A stretch of 64,000 nt of DNA from Mycobacterium sp. E1214. Its GTDB lineage: Bacteria > Actinomycetota > Actinomycetes > Mycobacteriales > Mycobacteriaceae. Numbering within the stretch: position 1 is the first letter of the stretch; every line of letters begins with the position of its first letter. Below are positions 1 through 8,982 of this stretch, one piece after another. Position numbers and translations under genes: made by a program. Under the pieces are notes generated by a model, which worked only from the letters and a program-made list of their open reading frames with translations, was not told the origin of the DNA and ran no database searches. The stretch is from the NCBI RefSeq assembly GCF_001666755.1, contig NZ_LZJC01000171.1:1-64000 (forward strand). The letters are read 5' to 3'.

Positions 1-316
1 CGGCGTAGATCAGGTAGTCGTAGGGCAGTTCGGCGCCCGAGGCCAACAGGACCCGCCGCCCGGCGGTCTCGATCCCCTCGACGCTGTCCACCACCAGCCG
101 GATGCCCTCGCCCAGCAGCGTCGCGTAATCGGCGGTCGCCGCGCCGGTGTCGGCGACCAACTGGTGCAACCGAATCCGCTCGACGAACACCGGGCGGGGA
201 TTGACGAGGGTGATGTCGACATCCGGGCGCTGGCGCAACCGGTTGGCGGCCAGGGTTCCGGCGTAGCCACCGCCGACCACCACGACGTGTGGCCTGTACT
301 CGACCGGCTTGTTCAT
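1..316 (-). CDS. FAD-dependent oxidoreductase, NDH-2-like, truncated by the window edge
   Basis: Only the N-terminal 105 codons are present; the gene runs off the left end. The ATG at 316 is followed by a beta strand and the dinucleotide-binding motif VVVVGGGYAGTLAA (about residues 11-24), a Rossmann-fold FAD/NAD site. This motif followed by VNPRPVFVERIRLHQL is typical of the type II NADH dehydrogenase / pyridine nucleotide-disulfide oxidoreductase family. The family oxidises NAD(P)H and passes electrons to quinones or other acceptors at the membrane face. It is divergent from the polysaccharide locus across a 343-base gap, so a functional link is not implied. The substrate cannot be told from this fragment. 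Confidence 0.75.
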   Translation of the reverse strand, partial: MNKPVEYRPHVVVVGGGYAGTLAANRLRQRPDVDITLVNPRPVFVERIRLHQLVADTGAATADYATLLGEGIRLVVDSVEGIETAGRRVLLASGAELPYDYLIYA

Positions 317-659
317 GAGGTGTCTCCTGTTCTCGTGGGGGCTTACACCCTTCAGACACCGCGCCCCTGGCGGGCGTGACAAGACGGGCCCCGTTTGTGA
401 CCCGTCTCACTCAGACCCCGGGCCGCGGTGGCGATGAGCTGCGGCGACGCCGTCGCGGCGGGTCGTGATACGCTGCGCTACGCCAATTCGCGGCCTGCCC
501 CAGGGCCGGAGACCCGCGCCGGAAAACCCGCGACGGTTGAGGCAACTCAGCAGTGCGCATCGGTGTGTGTTGGGAGACGCAACCTTGAAGATCAGCAACT
601 TCGCGACGTTGTCGGCGTCGGGCCGGTGTGGGGCGCCGGCGGGCGCGATCTGACCCCCG
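317..659. other. Intergenic region between divergent genes
   Basis: This is 343 bases with no supportable gene. It must hold the promoters of the truncated oxidoreductase gene (leftward) and of the first lipoprotein gene (rightward). A 7-bp perfect inverted repeat, AGACGGG (382-388) and CCCGTCT (401-407), separated by 12 bases, is the clearest structure. It could be an operator or a small hairpin. I see no strong -35/-10 pair and no convincing riboswitch. Confidence 0.4.
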
Positions 660-2234
660 ATGGTCCACTCATTGCCTCGCGCGTTGGCCGCTGCCCTGTG
701 CACGGCGGCCGTGGTGGCCGGTTGCGGGGACAAGACCGACCCGGGGCCGCTGTCCGCGATGGTCAGCCCGGCCATTGCGCCCACCGCCCAGGAGATTTCG
801 AATCCGCTGCGCGGGCAGTACGAGGAGATGCTCAATCCGCTTTTCCCGCAGGGGAATTCGGCTCAGCAGCGGTACTCCTCCTGGCCGGCGTCCTACGACG
901 CGAGCCTGCGCGTCTCGTGGCGCCAGCTGCAGCCGGTGGACCCGCGCACGCTCCCGCCCGACGCCCCCGATGACCGCAAGTTCGACTTCACCGCGATCGA
1001 CGACACGTTGACCAAGCTCGCCAGCCGCAACATGCGGCTGGTCCTGGGCGTCTACGCGTACAACTCCGCCGACCCCGCCAACGTCGCGGTGCCCGACTGG
1101 ATGCGCCCGCCGACCGGGGCCGTCCCGAACTGGAACGACCCCGACTACCTCAACGGCTTCGGCCAGCTGCTGGCCGCGTTGGGGCGCCGCTACGACGGCG
1201 ACGAGCGGCTCAGCGTGTTCGAGTTCTCCGGATACGGCGACGGCGGGGCGAACCGGATCGCGATCCCGGGCGCGCCGGGCCCCGACGACAGCCAGTCAAA
1301 GCTGGGCTACTACAGCCAGTTTCACGACCAAACCATCACCAAGGCCGCCGTCGCGCAGCTGGTGGCGGCCAACGTCGCCGCCTTCGGGCGCACCCAACTC
1401 GTGGTGAGCCCGCAGAACCCCGAGATCGTGCGTGAGCTGTTCGCCGACGACGTCACCAAGAGGCTGTCCGCGCCGGTCGGCGTCCGCGCGGATTGCCTTG
1501 GCGTGCAAGCGCCGTTGCCCGAGTGGGCGGAGTCCGGCGACTCGCACTACGTGCGCACCAACGACGCGGTCGTCAGCGCGATCAAACAGCGCCTGGTCTC
1601 GGCGCCGGTGATCACCGACTGGTGCCGGTTGCCGGGCGGGACCGACCCCCGGTCCTACTACGAGAAGGGCCTGCGCGACGTCGTCCGCTACCACGTCTCG
1701 ATGACGGCGAGCGCCCACTTCCCCGACCGGGATTCGTCGTCGGCGATGGACGCCAAGCTGTATCTGCTGTGGGCGCAAGCCAATACCTACGCCGGTTACC
1801 GTTACTCGGTCGAGGCCAAGCCCGGCTCCCAGTCGATCCAAGGCAAGGTCGCGACCATCTCGGTGGCGTGGACCAACTACGGCGCGGCGGCGGCCACCGA
1901 ACAGTGGGCGCCCGGCTACAAACTGGTGGATTTCTCCGGCGCGGTGGTGCGCAACCTGCCCTCGACCGTCAACCTCAAGACGCTCGTGCACGACGACTCC
2001 AGCCAGTCGCGCGAGGGGGCGGTCCCCGAGTCGGCGACCGAGGCGGTGCACGTCGACATCACCGGGCTGGCGCCCGGGCACTACACGCTGCGGGCCGGGG
2101 TGGACTGGCAACAGCACAAGCCGGGCGCCTCGCACGTGGTCAACTACGCGCCGATGGCGCTGGCGCGCGACGGTCGCGATGGCTCGGGCCTGTATCCCGT
2201 TGCCACCCTCGACATTTCGAGCGACGCGCGGTAG
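660..2234 (+). CDS. Secreted lipoprotein, TIM-barrel glycosidase-like (DUF4832-type), copy A
   Basis: The protein is 524 aa. It starts with a lipoprotein signal peptide ending in the lipobox VAGC at about residue 22, so it should be anchored outside the cytoplasmic membrane. The body has the order NPLRGQYEEM, DASLRVSWRQLQP, TLTKLASRNMRLVLGVYAYN, a segment ending VFEFSGYGDGG, then a C-terminal beta-sandwich-like part with VAWTNYGAAAATEQW and HYTLRAGVDWQQHKPG. That layout resembles bacterial DUF4874/DUF4832 TIM-barrel proteins, which are distantly like glycoside hydrolases; this is inference and no catalytic pair is assigned. It is a close paralog of the product of 4201-5886 and lies upstream of a c-di-GMP enzyme. 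A role in handling the exopolysaccharide outside the membrane is likely. No Shine-Dalgarno sequence is visible before the ATG. Confidence 0.7.
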   Translation: MVHSLPRALAAALCTAAVVAGCGDKTDPGPLSAMVSPAIAPTAQEISNPLRGQYEEMLNPLFPQGNSAQQRYSSWPASYDASLRVSWRQLQPVDPRTLPPDAPDDRKFDFTAIDDTLTKLASRNMRLVLGVYAYNSADPANVAVPDWMRPPTGAVPNWNDPDYLNGFGQLLAALGRRYDGDERLSVFEFSGYGDGGANRIAIPGAPGPDDSQSKLGYYSQFHDQTITKAAVAQLVAANVAAFGRTQLVVSPQNPEIVRELFADDVTKRLSAPVGVRADCLGVQAPLPEWAESGDSHYVRTNDAVVSAIKQRLVSAPVITDWCRLPGGTDPRSYYEKGLRDVVRYHVSMTASAHFPDRDSSSAMDAKLYLLWAQANTYAGYRYSVEAKPGSQSIQGKVATISVAWTNYGAAAATEQWAPGYKLVDFSGAVVRNLPSTVNLKTLVHDDSSQSREGAVPESATEAVHVDITGLAPGHYTLRAGVDWQQHKPGASHVVNYAPMALARDGRDGSGLYPVATLDISSDAR

Positions 2235-2333
2235 CGGGTGCGCGGACCGCCGCGCACACCCGGTCGGGCTCCGCCGCGGGTGCTAAGGTTTCTTTCGGTA
2301 ACGACCCCTGCCCTGCCCCTACCGGAGGTGTTC

Positions 2334-4190
2334 GTGCAGCGCAGCCTGGACCTGGTCGTCACCTCCGTCGCCACCCAACTCATGGAAGCCACCGCGGCCT
2401 CGGCGACCGCGGTGAGCCGCCAGGTGCTCGCGCAGCTCGTCGAGGAGTTCGACGTCGACGCCAGCTTCCTGTGCCACCACGACCACGACACCCAGACGAC
2501 GGAGCTGGTCGCCCAGTGGCCGTCGCGCACTGACGCGCCGGACCCCGACCCCATGGCTTTCCTCCGGGCGGACGGCGCCCGCTCGCTGCTGGAGCAGTGC
2601 GAGCACGGCCGCCGACCCGTGGTCCTGCGGCCGGACCCGGCCGGCCGGTCGGGGCGGCGCACGCCCGGCGGACCGGCCTCGCCGTCGGTGGCGGCCGCGC
2701 CGCTGGTGGCGGGCGGCATCACCACCGGGCTGCTGGGTTTCGTCAGGTTCGGGGCGCGCAAGTGGAAAGCCAAGGAGCTCAACACCCTCGAGGCCGTCGC
2801 CGCCCTGTTCGCGCAGCTGCAGGCCCGCATCGCCGCCGAGGAGCGGCTGCGCTACCTCGCCGAGCATGATGACCTGACCGGCCTGTACAACCGGCGGGCC
2901 CTGCTCGCGCGCCTCGCCGAGCGCCTCGCGCCGGACCGGCCCGGACCGGTCGCCGTGCTCTATTTGGACCTGGACCGGCTCAAGCCGATCAACGATTCGC
3001 TGGGCCACACCGCGGGCGACTGGTTCATCCGGTTGTTCGCGCAGCGCATCGGCGAATGCGTGGGCAGCGACAGCGTGATCGCCCGGCTGGGCGGCGACGA
3101 GTTCGTCGTCGTCCCCGATCAGCCGATGTCGTCGGAGGCCGCGGAGACGCTCGCCCGCGGCCTGTCGACGACGCTGTGCGAACGCCTGGCCATCGGCGGC
3201 CACGTGATCAGCCGCACCGTGAGCATCGGGCTGGCCGTCGGCATGCCGGGCCACGACAACTGCACCGACCTGCTGCGCCGCGCCGACGAGGCGGTGCTGA
3301 CCGCCAAGCGGGCCGGCGGCAACCAGACCGCGGTGTCCACCGACGACATGTCGCTCAAGCGCGCCTTCCGCAACGACATCGAGTTGCACCTGCAGGGCGA
3401 CATCGACGGCGAAGCCCTGCTGCTGCATTATCTTCCGGAGGTCGACCTGGGCACCGGCGCCGTCGTGGGAGCCGAGGCGCTGGTCCGCTGGCGGCACCCG
3501 GTCTGGGGGCTGCTGCTGCCCGACGCCTTCATCGGTGTCGCCGAAACCACCAACCTCGCGGCCGAACTCGGCCGCTGGGTGATGCGCAGCGCGTGCGCCG
3601 AATTCAGCCGGTGGCGCGCCAACGGCGTCGGCCAGGGCGCCATCTTGCGCATCAACGTCTCACCGCTGGAACTGCTCACCCGTGGCTTCGTCGCGTCCGT
3701 CGCCGACATCATCGAGGAGTTCGGCATCGATGGGGGGTCGGTGTGCCTGGAGATCACCGAGCGCGCGGTCGTGCACGACATCGACATGACACGAAAGACG
3801 TTGGCGGAGCTCAAGGATGTCGGGGTGCAGGTCGCGATCGACGACTTCGGCACCGGCTACGCGGTGCTGTCGCACCTGAAGTCGCTGCCGGTTGACATGC
3901 TCAAAATCGACACCGGCTTCGTGCGCGATCTCGGAACGAGTGCCGGTGATCTGGCCATCGTGCGCGCCATCATCGGTCTGGCTGAGGCGTTCGGCTTGGA
4001 AGTGGTGGCCGAGGGTGTCGAAACCCCGGCCGCCGCAACGACTTTGCTGCAGCACGGCTGCCACCGCGCGCAGGGCTTCCTGTTGTCGCGTCCGGTGCCC
4101 GGCGAGGCGATGGAGGCGTTGTTGTCTGCGCGGTGGATGCCGCTGCCGTTCCTCGCCGACCGCGAGACGTTGCCCCTGGGCGGGATCTAA
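2334..4190 (+). CDS. GAF-GGDEF-EAL c-di-GMP synthase/phosphodiesterase
   Basis: The 618-aa protein starts at GTG 2334, seven bases after a good ribosome site (GGAGGTG at 2324-2330). The frame is open upstream to 2238, but the Shine-Dalgarno sequence decides the start. Residues about 1-170 form a GAF-like sensor. Next comes a diguanylate cyclase domain with DDLTGLYNRRALL and RLGGDEF (signature near residue 253); the RxxD inhibitory site upstream is not conserved. The EAL domain has EALVRWRHP (EAL near 381), NVSP, EITERA, DDFGTGY, KIDTGF and AEGVET, all residues needed for c-di-GMP hydrolysis. Both halves therefore look catalytically competent. The domain order is that of M. tuberculosis Rv1354c. 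It sits between two paralogous lipoprotein genes and 10 bases before the second, so c-di-GMP probably controls polymer production at this locus. Confidence 0.9.
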   Translation: MQRSLDLVVTSVATQLMEATAASATAVSRQVLAQLVEEFDVDASFLCHHDHDTQTTELVAQWPSRTDAPDPDPMAFLRADGARSLLEQCEHGRRPVVLRPDPAGRSGRRTPGGPASPSVAAAPLVAGGITTGLLGFVRFGARKWKAKELNTLEAVAALFAQLQARIAAEERLRYLAEHDDLTGLYNRRALLARLAERLAPDRPGPVAVLYLDLDRLKPINDSLGHTAGDWFIRLFAQRIGECVGSDSVIARLGGDEFVVVPDQPMSSEAAETLARGLSTTLCERLAIGGHVISRTVSIGLAVGMPGHDNCTDLLRRADEAVLTAKRAGGNQTAVSTDDMSLKRAFRNDIELHLQGDIDGEALLLHYLPEVDLGTGAVVGAEALVRWRHPVWGLLLPDAFIGVAETTNLAAELGRWVMRSACAEFSRWRANGVGQGAILRINVSPLELLTRGFVASVADIIEEFGIDGGSVCLEITERAVVHDIDMTRKTLAELKDVGVQVAIDDFGTGYAVLSHLKSLPVDMLKIDTGFVRDLGTSAGDLAIVRAIIGLAEAFGLEVVAEGVETPAAATTLLQHGCHRAQGFLLSRPVPGEAMEALLSARWMPLPFLADRETLPLGGI

Positions 4191-4200
4191 CATCGCAACG

Positions 4201-5886
4201 ATGCTCCGACACTCGAGAATAGGCAGGGCGGTCGCCGTGCTGTGCGCGGCGCTGCTGCTGGGCGGATGCGGCGGGGGTGACCGTGGCGCGTCCGGCCCGC
4301 TCGTGGTGGTGCCCGGGGCGACGATCCCACCGGGCGTGCAGGAGATCGCCAACCCGCTGCGCGGGCAGTACGAGGACCTCATGATGCCGCTGTTCCCGCA
4401 GGCCAACCCGGGCCAGCGGCGCTACCCGGCGTGGCCCGCGTCCGACGACGCCAGCCTGCGAGTGTCCTGGCGCCAACTGCAGCCCGCCGACCCGGGCACG
4501 CTGCCCCCCGACACCCCCGATGACAAGAAGTTCGACTTCAGCGTGATCGACGACGCGCTGACCAAACTGGCCACCCGCAACATGCGGCTGACGCTGCGGG
4601 TGTTCGCCTACAACTCCTGCTGCGACGCCAGCTACCCGAACAACACCAACATCGCCATCCCCGACTGGATGCGCCCGGAGTCGGCCGAATACCCCGGGCC
4701 GCAACGGTATTGGTGGACACCCGGGGTGACCCAGGTGGTCCCGAACTGGAACGACCCCGCCTACCTGCGTGCCTTCGGCGACCTGCTCGCCGCGCTGGCC
4801 GAGCGCTACGACGGCGACGAACGGCTCAGCGTGTTCGAGTTCTCCGGATACGGAGACTTCAGCGAAAACCACATCGCCTACCTGCGGGACAAATTGGGCG
4901 CCCCCGGGGCGCTGCCCGACGAAAGCGTCGCGAAGTTGGGCTACTACAGCCAGTTTCGCGACCAGAGCATCACCAGCGCGTCGATCCAGCAGCTGGTCGC
5001 CGCCAACGTCGACGCGTTTCCGCACACCCAGCTGGTCACCACGCCGCTCAACCCGGAGATCGTCAAGCAGCTGCTCGACGACGACGTGACCAAGAAGCTG
5101 TCGGCGCCGGTGGGCATCCGGTCCGATTGCCTCGGCGTGCTGGCGCCCCTGCCGGCGTGGGCCGAAGCCGACGGCTCCCACTACGTGCAGACCAAGAACC
5201 CGCTGGTCGGTCAGCTCAAGGACCGGATGGCGTCGGGCCTGGTGATCACCGAGTGGTGCCAGCTGCCCGACGGCACCGACCCGCGCGCCTACTACGACAA
5301 GGGCTTGCGCGACGTCGTCAAATACCACGTGTCGATGACGTCGAGCTTCAACTTCCCGGCGGTCGACGCGACGACTCCCATGGACCCCGCCCTGTATCTG
5401 CTGTGGGCCAAGGCCAACGTCTTCGCCGGCTACCGCTATTCGGTCGAGCCGCGGCCCGACTCGCAGACGGTGCGCGACGGCGTCGCGACGCTGTCGGTGG
5501 TGTGGACCAACTACGGGTCCGCCGCGGCCGTCGAGAATTGGGTGCCCACCTACCGGCTCGTGGATTTCGCGGGCGCCGCGGTGCGCACCCTGCCGGCGAC
5601 CTTCGCGCTGAAGACCTTGGCGCCCGGGAAGTCTCAAGACTCCGGCGACGAGCCCGTCGCCACGTCGCACACCGAGTCGGTGTCGGTGGACCTCAACGGG
5701 TTGCCGCCGGGGCACTACACCCTGCGCGCCTCGGTCGACTGGCAGCAGCACAAGCCGGGTGCGTCGCACGTGGTGAACTATCCACCCATGCACCTGGCCC
5801 GCTATGGGCGTGACGAAGCCGGCGGCTATCCGCTCGCCACGCTCGACATACCGCGCGACGCGCTGACCTCCGTGCCCCCGCGGTGA
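4201..5886 (+). CDS. Secreted lipoprotein, TIM-barrel glycosidase-like (DUF4832-type), copy B
   Basis: The 561-aa protein starts at ATG 4201, ten bases after the GGDEF-EAL stop codon, so the two genes are probably cotranscribed. The signal peptide ends in the lipobox LGGC at about residue 22. The whole chain aligns with the lipoprotein of 660-2234: shared blocks include NPLRGQYED, SLRVSWRQLQP, VPNWNDP, SVFEFSGYGD, KLGYYSQF, ITEWCQLP against ITDWCRLP, and HYTLRASVDWQQHKPG. It differs by an insertion near residues 150-175 (around CCDASYPNNTN and the region before WTPGVTQVVPNW). It is a recent duplicate by appearance. The function is unknown; an extracytoplasmic polysaccharide-binding or hydrolysing role is inferred from its neighbours. 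Confidence 0.7.
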   Translation: MLRHSRIGRAVAVLCAALLLGGCGGGDRGASGPLVVVPGATIPPGVQEIANPLRGQYEDLMMPLFPQANPGQRRYPAWPASDDASLRVSWRQLQPADPGTLPPDTPDDKKFDFSVIDDALTKLATRNMRLTLRVFAYNSCCDASYPNNTNIAIPDWMRPESAEYPGPQRYWWTPGVTQVVPNWNDPAYLRAFGDLLAALAERYDGDERLSVFEFSGYGDFSENHIAYLRDKLGAPGALPDESVAKLGYYSQFRDQSITSASIQQLVAANVDAFPHTQLVTTPLNPEIVKQLLDDDVTKKLSAPVGIRSDCLGVLAPLPAWAEADGSHYVQTKNPLVGQLKDRMASGLVITEWCQLPDGTDPRAYYDKGLRDVVKYHVSMTSSFNFPAVDATTPMDPALYLLWAKANVFAGYRYSVEPRPDSQTVRDGVATLSVVWTNYGSAAAVENWVPTYRLVDFAGAAVRTLPATFALKTLAPGKSQDSGDEPVATSHTESVSVDLNGLPPGHYTLRASVDWQQHKPGASHVVNYPPMHLARYGRDEAGGYPLATLDIPRDALTSVPPR

Positions 5887-5957
5887 GCGGCGGGCGCGGC
5901 GCCGCAGCAAAGTCGCCGAACCCCCCGCCGAACCGCCGGTTCCGAGGTCACGATGGG

Positions 5958-5965
5958 TGCATAAT
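5958..5965 (+). promoter_or_regulatory. Possible extended -10 promoter element before wzz-like gene
   Basis: The bases TGCATAAT lie 82 bases before the wzz-like start, in a 160-base gap after the second lipoprotein gene. TG followed by CATAAT resembles an actinobacterial extended -10 element. No strong -35 is seen. If real, the wzz-wzy-glycosyltransferase unit can be transcribed apart from the lipoprotein/c-di-GMP genes. Confidence 0.3.
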
Positions 5966-6046
5966 GTCGGATGAACTTTGCGCGGCGGGTGTGAAGTGAC
6001 ACAATTCGGCGCCTGTCGGCGGGCGTCGATCCAGAGAGGTTAGTGG

Positions 6047-7516
6047 ATGGATTTCCGCACCTTCACCAGGGTTTTGCTCGCGCATTGGAAACTGGCCCTG
6101 GGGGCGCTGCTCGCCTGCACCATCGGCGCCGCTGCCGTCACCGCCGTGCAGACCAAGCACTATCAGTCGTCGGCCACCCTCCTCGTCTCCTTCCCCGGCG
6201 CCACCGACCTCACCGAGCTGTACAACGGCACCCTGACCGCGCAGGAACGGTTGTCGTCCTACGCCCAGATCGCCGGCGGCCGCACCGTCGCGCAGCGCGC
6301 CGTCGCCCAGCTGCAGGTGCCGCTGAGCGCCGACGACCTGGTCTCGCAGACCCAGGTGAAATACACCGCGAAGTCGATGCTGTTCACCATCAGCGTCCGG
6401 GACACCGACCCGTCGCGGGCGGCCGCGCTGGCCGGGGCCATGGCCGACCAGTTCGCCGCGCTGATCCCGACGCTCGGGGCGGGCGCGGGCCCGAACGGCC
6501 GGGCCGCCCCCGCGACCGCCGGCCCGTCCGTGGCGCCCAAGCCCGACGACGCCGAACCCGCGGCGCCGGTGGTGGTGCAGCCGACGGACGCGACCGGCAC
6601 GCCGGCCAAGCCGCTGCCGGTTGCCCGGGCCCGGGTGGTCGAGCCGCCCCGGGTGCCCGACCACGCGATCACCCCGGTGCCGGCGCGCAACATGGCGATG
6701 GGGCTGATCGCGGGGATGCTGCTGGGCATCGCGGTGGCCCTGACCCGCGAAGCGGGCGACCGCACGGTGCGCACCCGCGAGAAACTGGAACAACTTTCGG
6801 GCCTGCCGACCCTGGCCGAACTGACCGGCAAGCGGGGCAATACCCCGCGGTTCGGCAGCGACCCCACCTTCGACGACGCCGTGCGCGGGCTGCGGGCCCG
6901 GCTGCTGCGGGCGATGGGCCCCGACGCCCGGCGCGTGCTGGTGGCGGCGCCGTTCGGTGGTGAGGGCACCACGTCGACGGCGCTCAACCTGTCCTTGGCG
7001 CTCGCCGAGATCGGCGAGGACGTCCTGCTGATCGAGGGCGACACCCGCCGCCACGTCATCGCGGGGCTGTTGCGGGTGGAGTCGGGGGAGGGGCTGGGCA
7101 ACGCGTTGGCCAACCCCGACATCGCCGCGGAAGCCGTCAAGCCGACCGGCATCCCGAAGCTGTTCACCCTCGCGTCGCGGACCGCGCGCCGCGACGCCCC
7201 CACCGCCAGCGCCTTCCTGCCGGAGGTGATCGACCGCGTGCTGGACGATCTTTCGTCGCGCTTCGACCGAATCGTCGTCGACGGACCGCCGGTGCTGGCG
7301 ACGGCCGACAGCGGCCTGCTGGCCGGCGCCGTGTCCGCGACCGTGCTGGTGGTGCGGGCGAACCGCACGACGGTCGACGAACTGAAGGACGCGCTGAGCG
7401 CGTTCCGCGCGGCGGGCGCAGAGATCGTCGGCACCGTGCTGACCGACGCCCGACCGTCAATGCACCTGCGGGCCGCCGCGAAGAACTACCGCGCAAAGGT
7501 CAGCGGGCCGGCGTGA
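6047..7516 (+). CDS. Polysaccharide co-polymerase: Wzz domain fused to BY-kinase-like P-loop domain (Walker A lysine missing)
   Basis: The 489-aa protein starts at ATG 6047 after an AGAGAGG ribosome site. Residues 1-130 are a Wzz/chain-length-determinant domain: a first membrane helix (about 15-35), an extracytoplasmic part with YQSSATLLVS, and a long Pro/Ala-rich linker (about 145-215). A second helix (about 220-240, MGLIAGMLLGIAVAL) precedes a MinD/BY-kinase-like cytoplasmic domain. The P-loop near residue 304 reads FGGEGTTST where GEGKST is expected, so the phosphate-binding lysine is absent. Walker A-prime (VLLIEGDTRR) and Walker B-like (RIVVDGPPV) segments remain. No tyrosine cluster ends the protein. 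It should set polymer chain length with the downstream Wzy, but probably does not phosphorylate itself by the usual mechanism. Confidence 0.8.
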   Translation: MDFRTFTRVLLAHWKLALGALLACTIGAAAVTAVQTKHYQSSATLLVSFPGATDLTELYNGTLTAQERLSSYAQIAGGRTVAQRAVAQLQVPLSADDLVSQTQVKYTAKSMLFTISVRDTDPSRAAALAGAMADQFAALIPTLGAGAGPNGRAAPATAGPSVAPKPDDAEPAAPVVVQPTDATGTPAKPLPVARARVVEPPRVPDHAITPVPARNMAMGLIAGMLLGIAVALTREAGDRTVRTREKLEQLSGLPTLAELTGKRGNTPRFGSDPTFDDAVRGLRARLLRAMGPDARRVLVAAPFGGEGTTSTALNLSLALAEIGEDVLLIEGDTRRHVIAGLLRVESGEGLGNALANPDIAAEAVKPTGIPKLFTLASRTARRDAPTASAFLPEVIDRVLDDLSSRFDRIVVDGPPVLATADSGLLAGAVSATVLVVRANRTTVDELKDALSAFRAAGAEIVGTVLTDARPSMHLRAAAKNYRAKVSGPA

Positions 7517-8982
7517 TCCCCTACCTGCCCGGTCGCCGTCGCCTGGCAGTGGACGGCGTTTTGCTGGCGGTCTTCCTGTTCGGCTGCGTGCTGTTCGGGG
7601 TGCTCTCGGTGCGCCGCACCACCGAGGGCGTCATCCTCATCGCCGCGTTGTTCTGCCTCGTCGTCTACTGGGTGAAACCCGAAGGCATGGTGGGCGTCAC
7701 GCTGTTCGGCGCGTTCGCCGCGCTGCCGGAGGGCCTGCACGTCGGCAAGGTCATCGGCCCGCTGGCGGTGTACGCCTATCAGGGTGCCGCGCTGCTCGCG
7801 ATCGCGTACCTGCTGCCCAAGGTGCGGTTGCGGTTCGGCGACTGGCTGCTGCCCGGAGTCTTCCTGCTGACCGTGCTCTACTACACGCTGCTCGGATTCG
7901 AGGTCGGCCACGACTCGACGATGGTGGTGCGCGAGTCGACGACGCTGATCGAGATGGTCATCGGGTTCGTCATGGCCCTGCTGGTGGTCTACGGCGGCTA
8001 CGTCCGGTGGACCCTGCGGGTGATGGTGGTGATCCTGTGGTTCTCGGCGGGCATGGCCATCATCAGCTCGCTGCACGCCATTCGGTTGGCCGGCCGGGCG
8101 GAAAGCCTGGAGGGCGCGACGGGCGCCGGGCAGGCCCTGCGCATCGTGCTGTCGATCCAGTCGCCGGCCACCGCCGCGCTGTCCGGGCTCGTCGCGGCCG
8201 CCGTCATGGGGCGCGTGCGCCCCGCGGTGTATCTCGCGTTCGGGCCGCCCGCGCTGATCATCTCGCTGCTGTCCTTCGCCCGGAACACCCTGATCGCCAT
8301 CGCAGTGGCCGCCGCGGTCGCCTTCGTCACCAGCTTCGGCTGGCCGGCCATCCGCCGGACGGCCGGCGTGGTCGCGTTCAGCGCGGCGGTGTTCGCGGTG
8401 ACCGTGCCCGGATCGCTGTTCCTGCTGCAACATTCCGGCGCCGGATCGTGGCTGAGCGACCAGTTCAGCGCGTTCAATCAGCGGGTGTTGGGCGGCGTCT
8501 CCGCCAGCGCCCTGGCCGTCGACGAGTCGACCCTGGACCGGCTGCGCGAGGTCGCCCGCCTCAACGACGCGATCGCGCAGGCGCCGGTGTTCGGCCACGG
8601 GCTGGGTTACGCCTACCAGCTGCCCTCCGGCAACGACCCGAACGCCTTCTCCTGGAAGCTCGGCCCGACCTACTCGCACCTGTTCTACCAATGGTGGCTG
8701 GCCAAGGCCGGGGCGGTGGGCATGCTGGTGTTCGCCTGGTTCGCGCTCACCCCCGTGGTGCGGGCGGTGCGGCGCGCCACCCCGCAGGCGAAGCTGGCCG
8801 CCGCCGTCAGTTCCGCGCTGCTCGCGATCACGGCCGTGTGGCCGCTGCCCGAGATGCCGATGGACGCCCTGGCGATCGGACTGGCCCTGGGCGCGACGAT
8901 GGCGTTCGCCCGGTTGCCGCGCCCCGAGCGGGCCGACGCCCCGCCGGCCGCCGCCCCCGCGCTGGCCGGGGCGCACCCGTGA
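7513..8982 (+). CDS. O-antigen polymerase/ligase-like membrane protein (Wzy)
   Basis: The 489-aa protein starts at GTG 7513, overlapping the previous stop codon by four bases (GTGA). It is almost entirely hydrophobic, with about 10-12 predicted membrane helices. A larger loop near residues 320-400 has DRLREVARLNDAIAQAPVFGHGLGYAYQLP and then YSHLFYQWWLAKAGAVGML. This pattern, with a GxGxG-like turn followed by a helix starting at a conserved His-x-x-x-Tyr, is typical of the WaaL/Wzy family. Such proteins join undecaprenyl-linked repeat units on the outer face of the membrane. Position right after the Wzz-like gene and before a glycosyltransferase supports the polymerase assignment. Sequence alone does not separate polymerase from ligase. 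Confidence 0.7.
   Translation: MIPYLPGRRRLAVDGVLLAVFLFGCVLFGVLSVRRTTEGVILIAALFCLVVYWVKPEGMVGVTLFGAFAALPEGLHVGKVIGPLAVYAYQGAALLAIAYLLPKVRLRFGDWLLPGVFLLTVLYYTLLGFEVGHDSTMVVRESTTLIEMVIGFVMALLVVYGGYVRWTLRVMVVILWFSAGMAIISSLHAIRLAGRAESLEGATGAGQALRIVLSIQSPATAALSGLVAAAVMGRVRPAVYLAFGPPALIISLLSFARNTLIAIAVAAAVAFVTSFGWPAIRRTAGVVAFSAAVFAVTVPGSLFLLQHSGAGSWLSDQFSAFNQRVLGGVSASALAVDESTLDRLREVARLNDAIAQAPVFGHGLGYAYQLPSGNDPNAFSWKLGPTYSHLFYQWWLAKAGAVGMLVFAWFALTPVVRAVRRATPQAKLAAAVSSALLAITAVWPLPEMPMDALAIGLALGATMAFARLPRPERADAPPAAAPALAGAHP

Noticed and set aside
317..659. Possible c-di-GMP or other riboswitch before the first lipoprotein
   Set aside because: The GGGAGACGCAACC-like stretch does not match the conserved cores of known riboswitches that I could recall; only a 7-bp inverted repeat is real.
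407..835. Minus-strand ORF containing SYCPRSG...EIS, repeated in another minus frame at 3660-4406
   Set aside because: The similarity comes from the paralogous lipoprotein genes on the other strand, not from a gene family.
2238..2333. Longer N-terminus of the GGDEF-EAL protein from GTG 2238
   Set aside because: The extra residues are Arg/Pro-rich and the strong ribosome site is at 2324-2330, favouring 2334.
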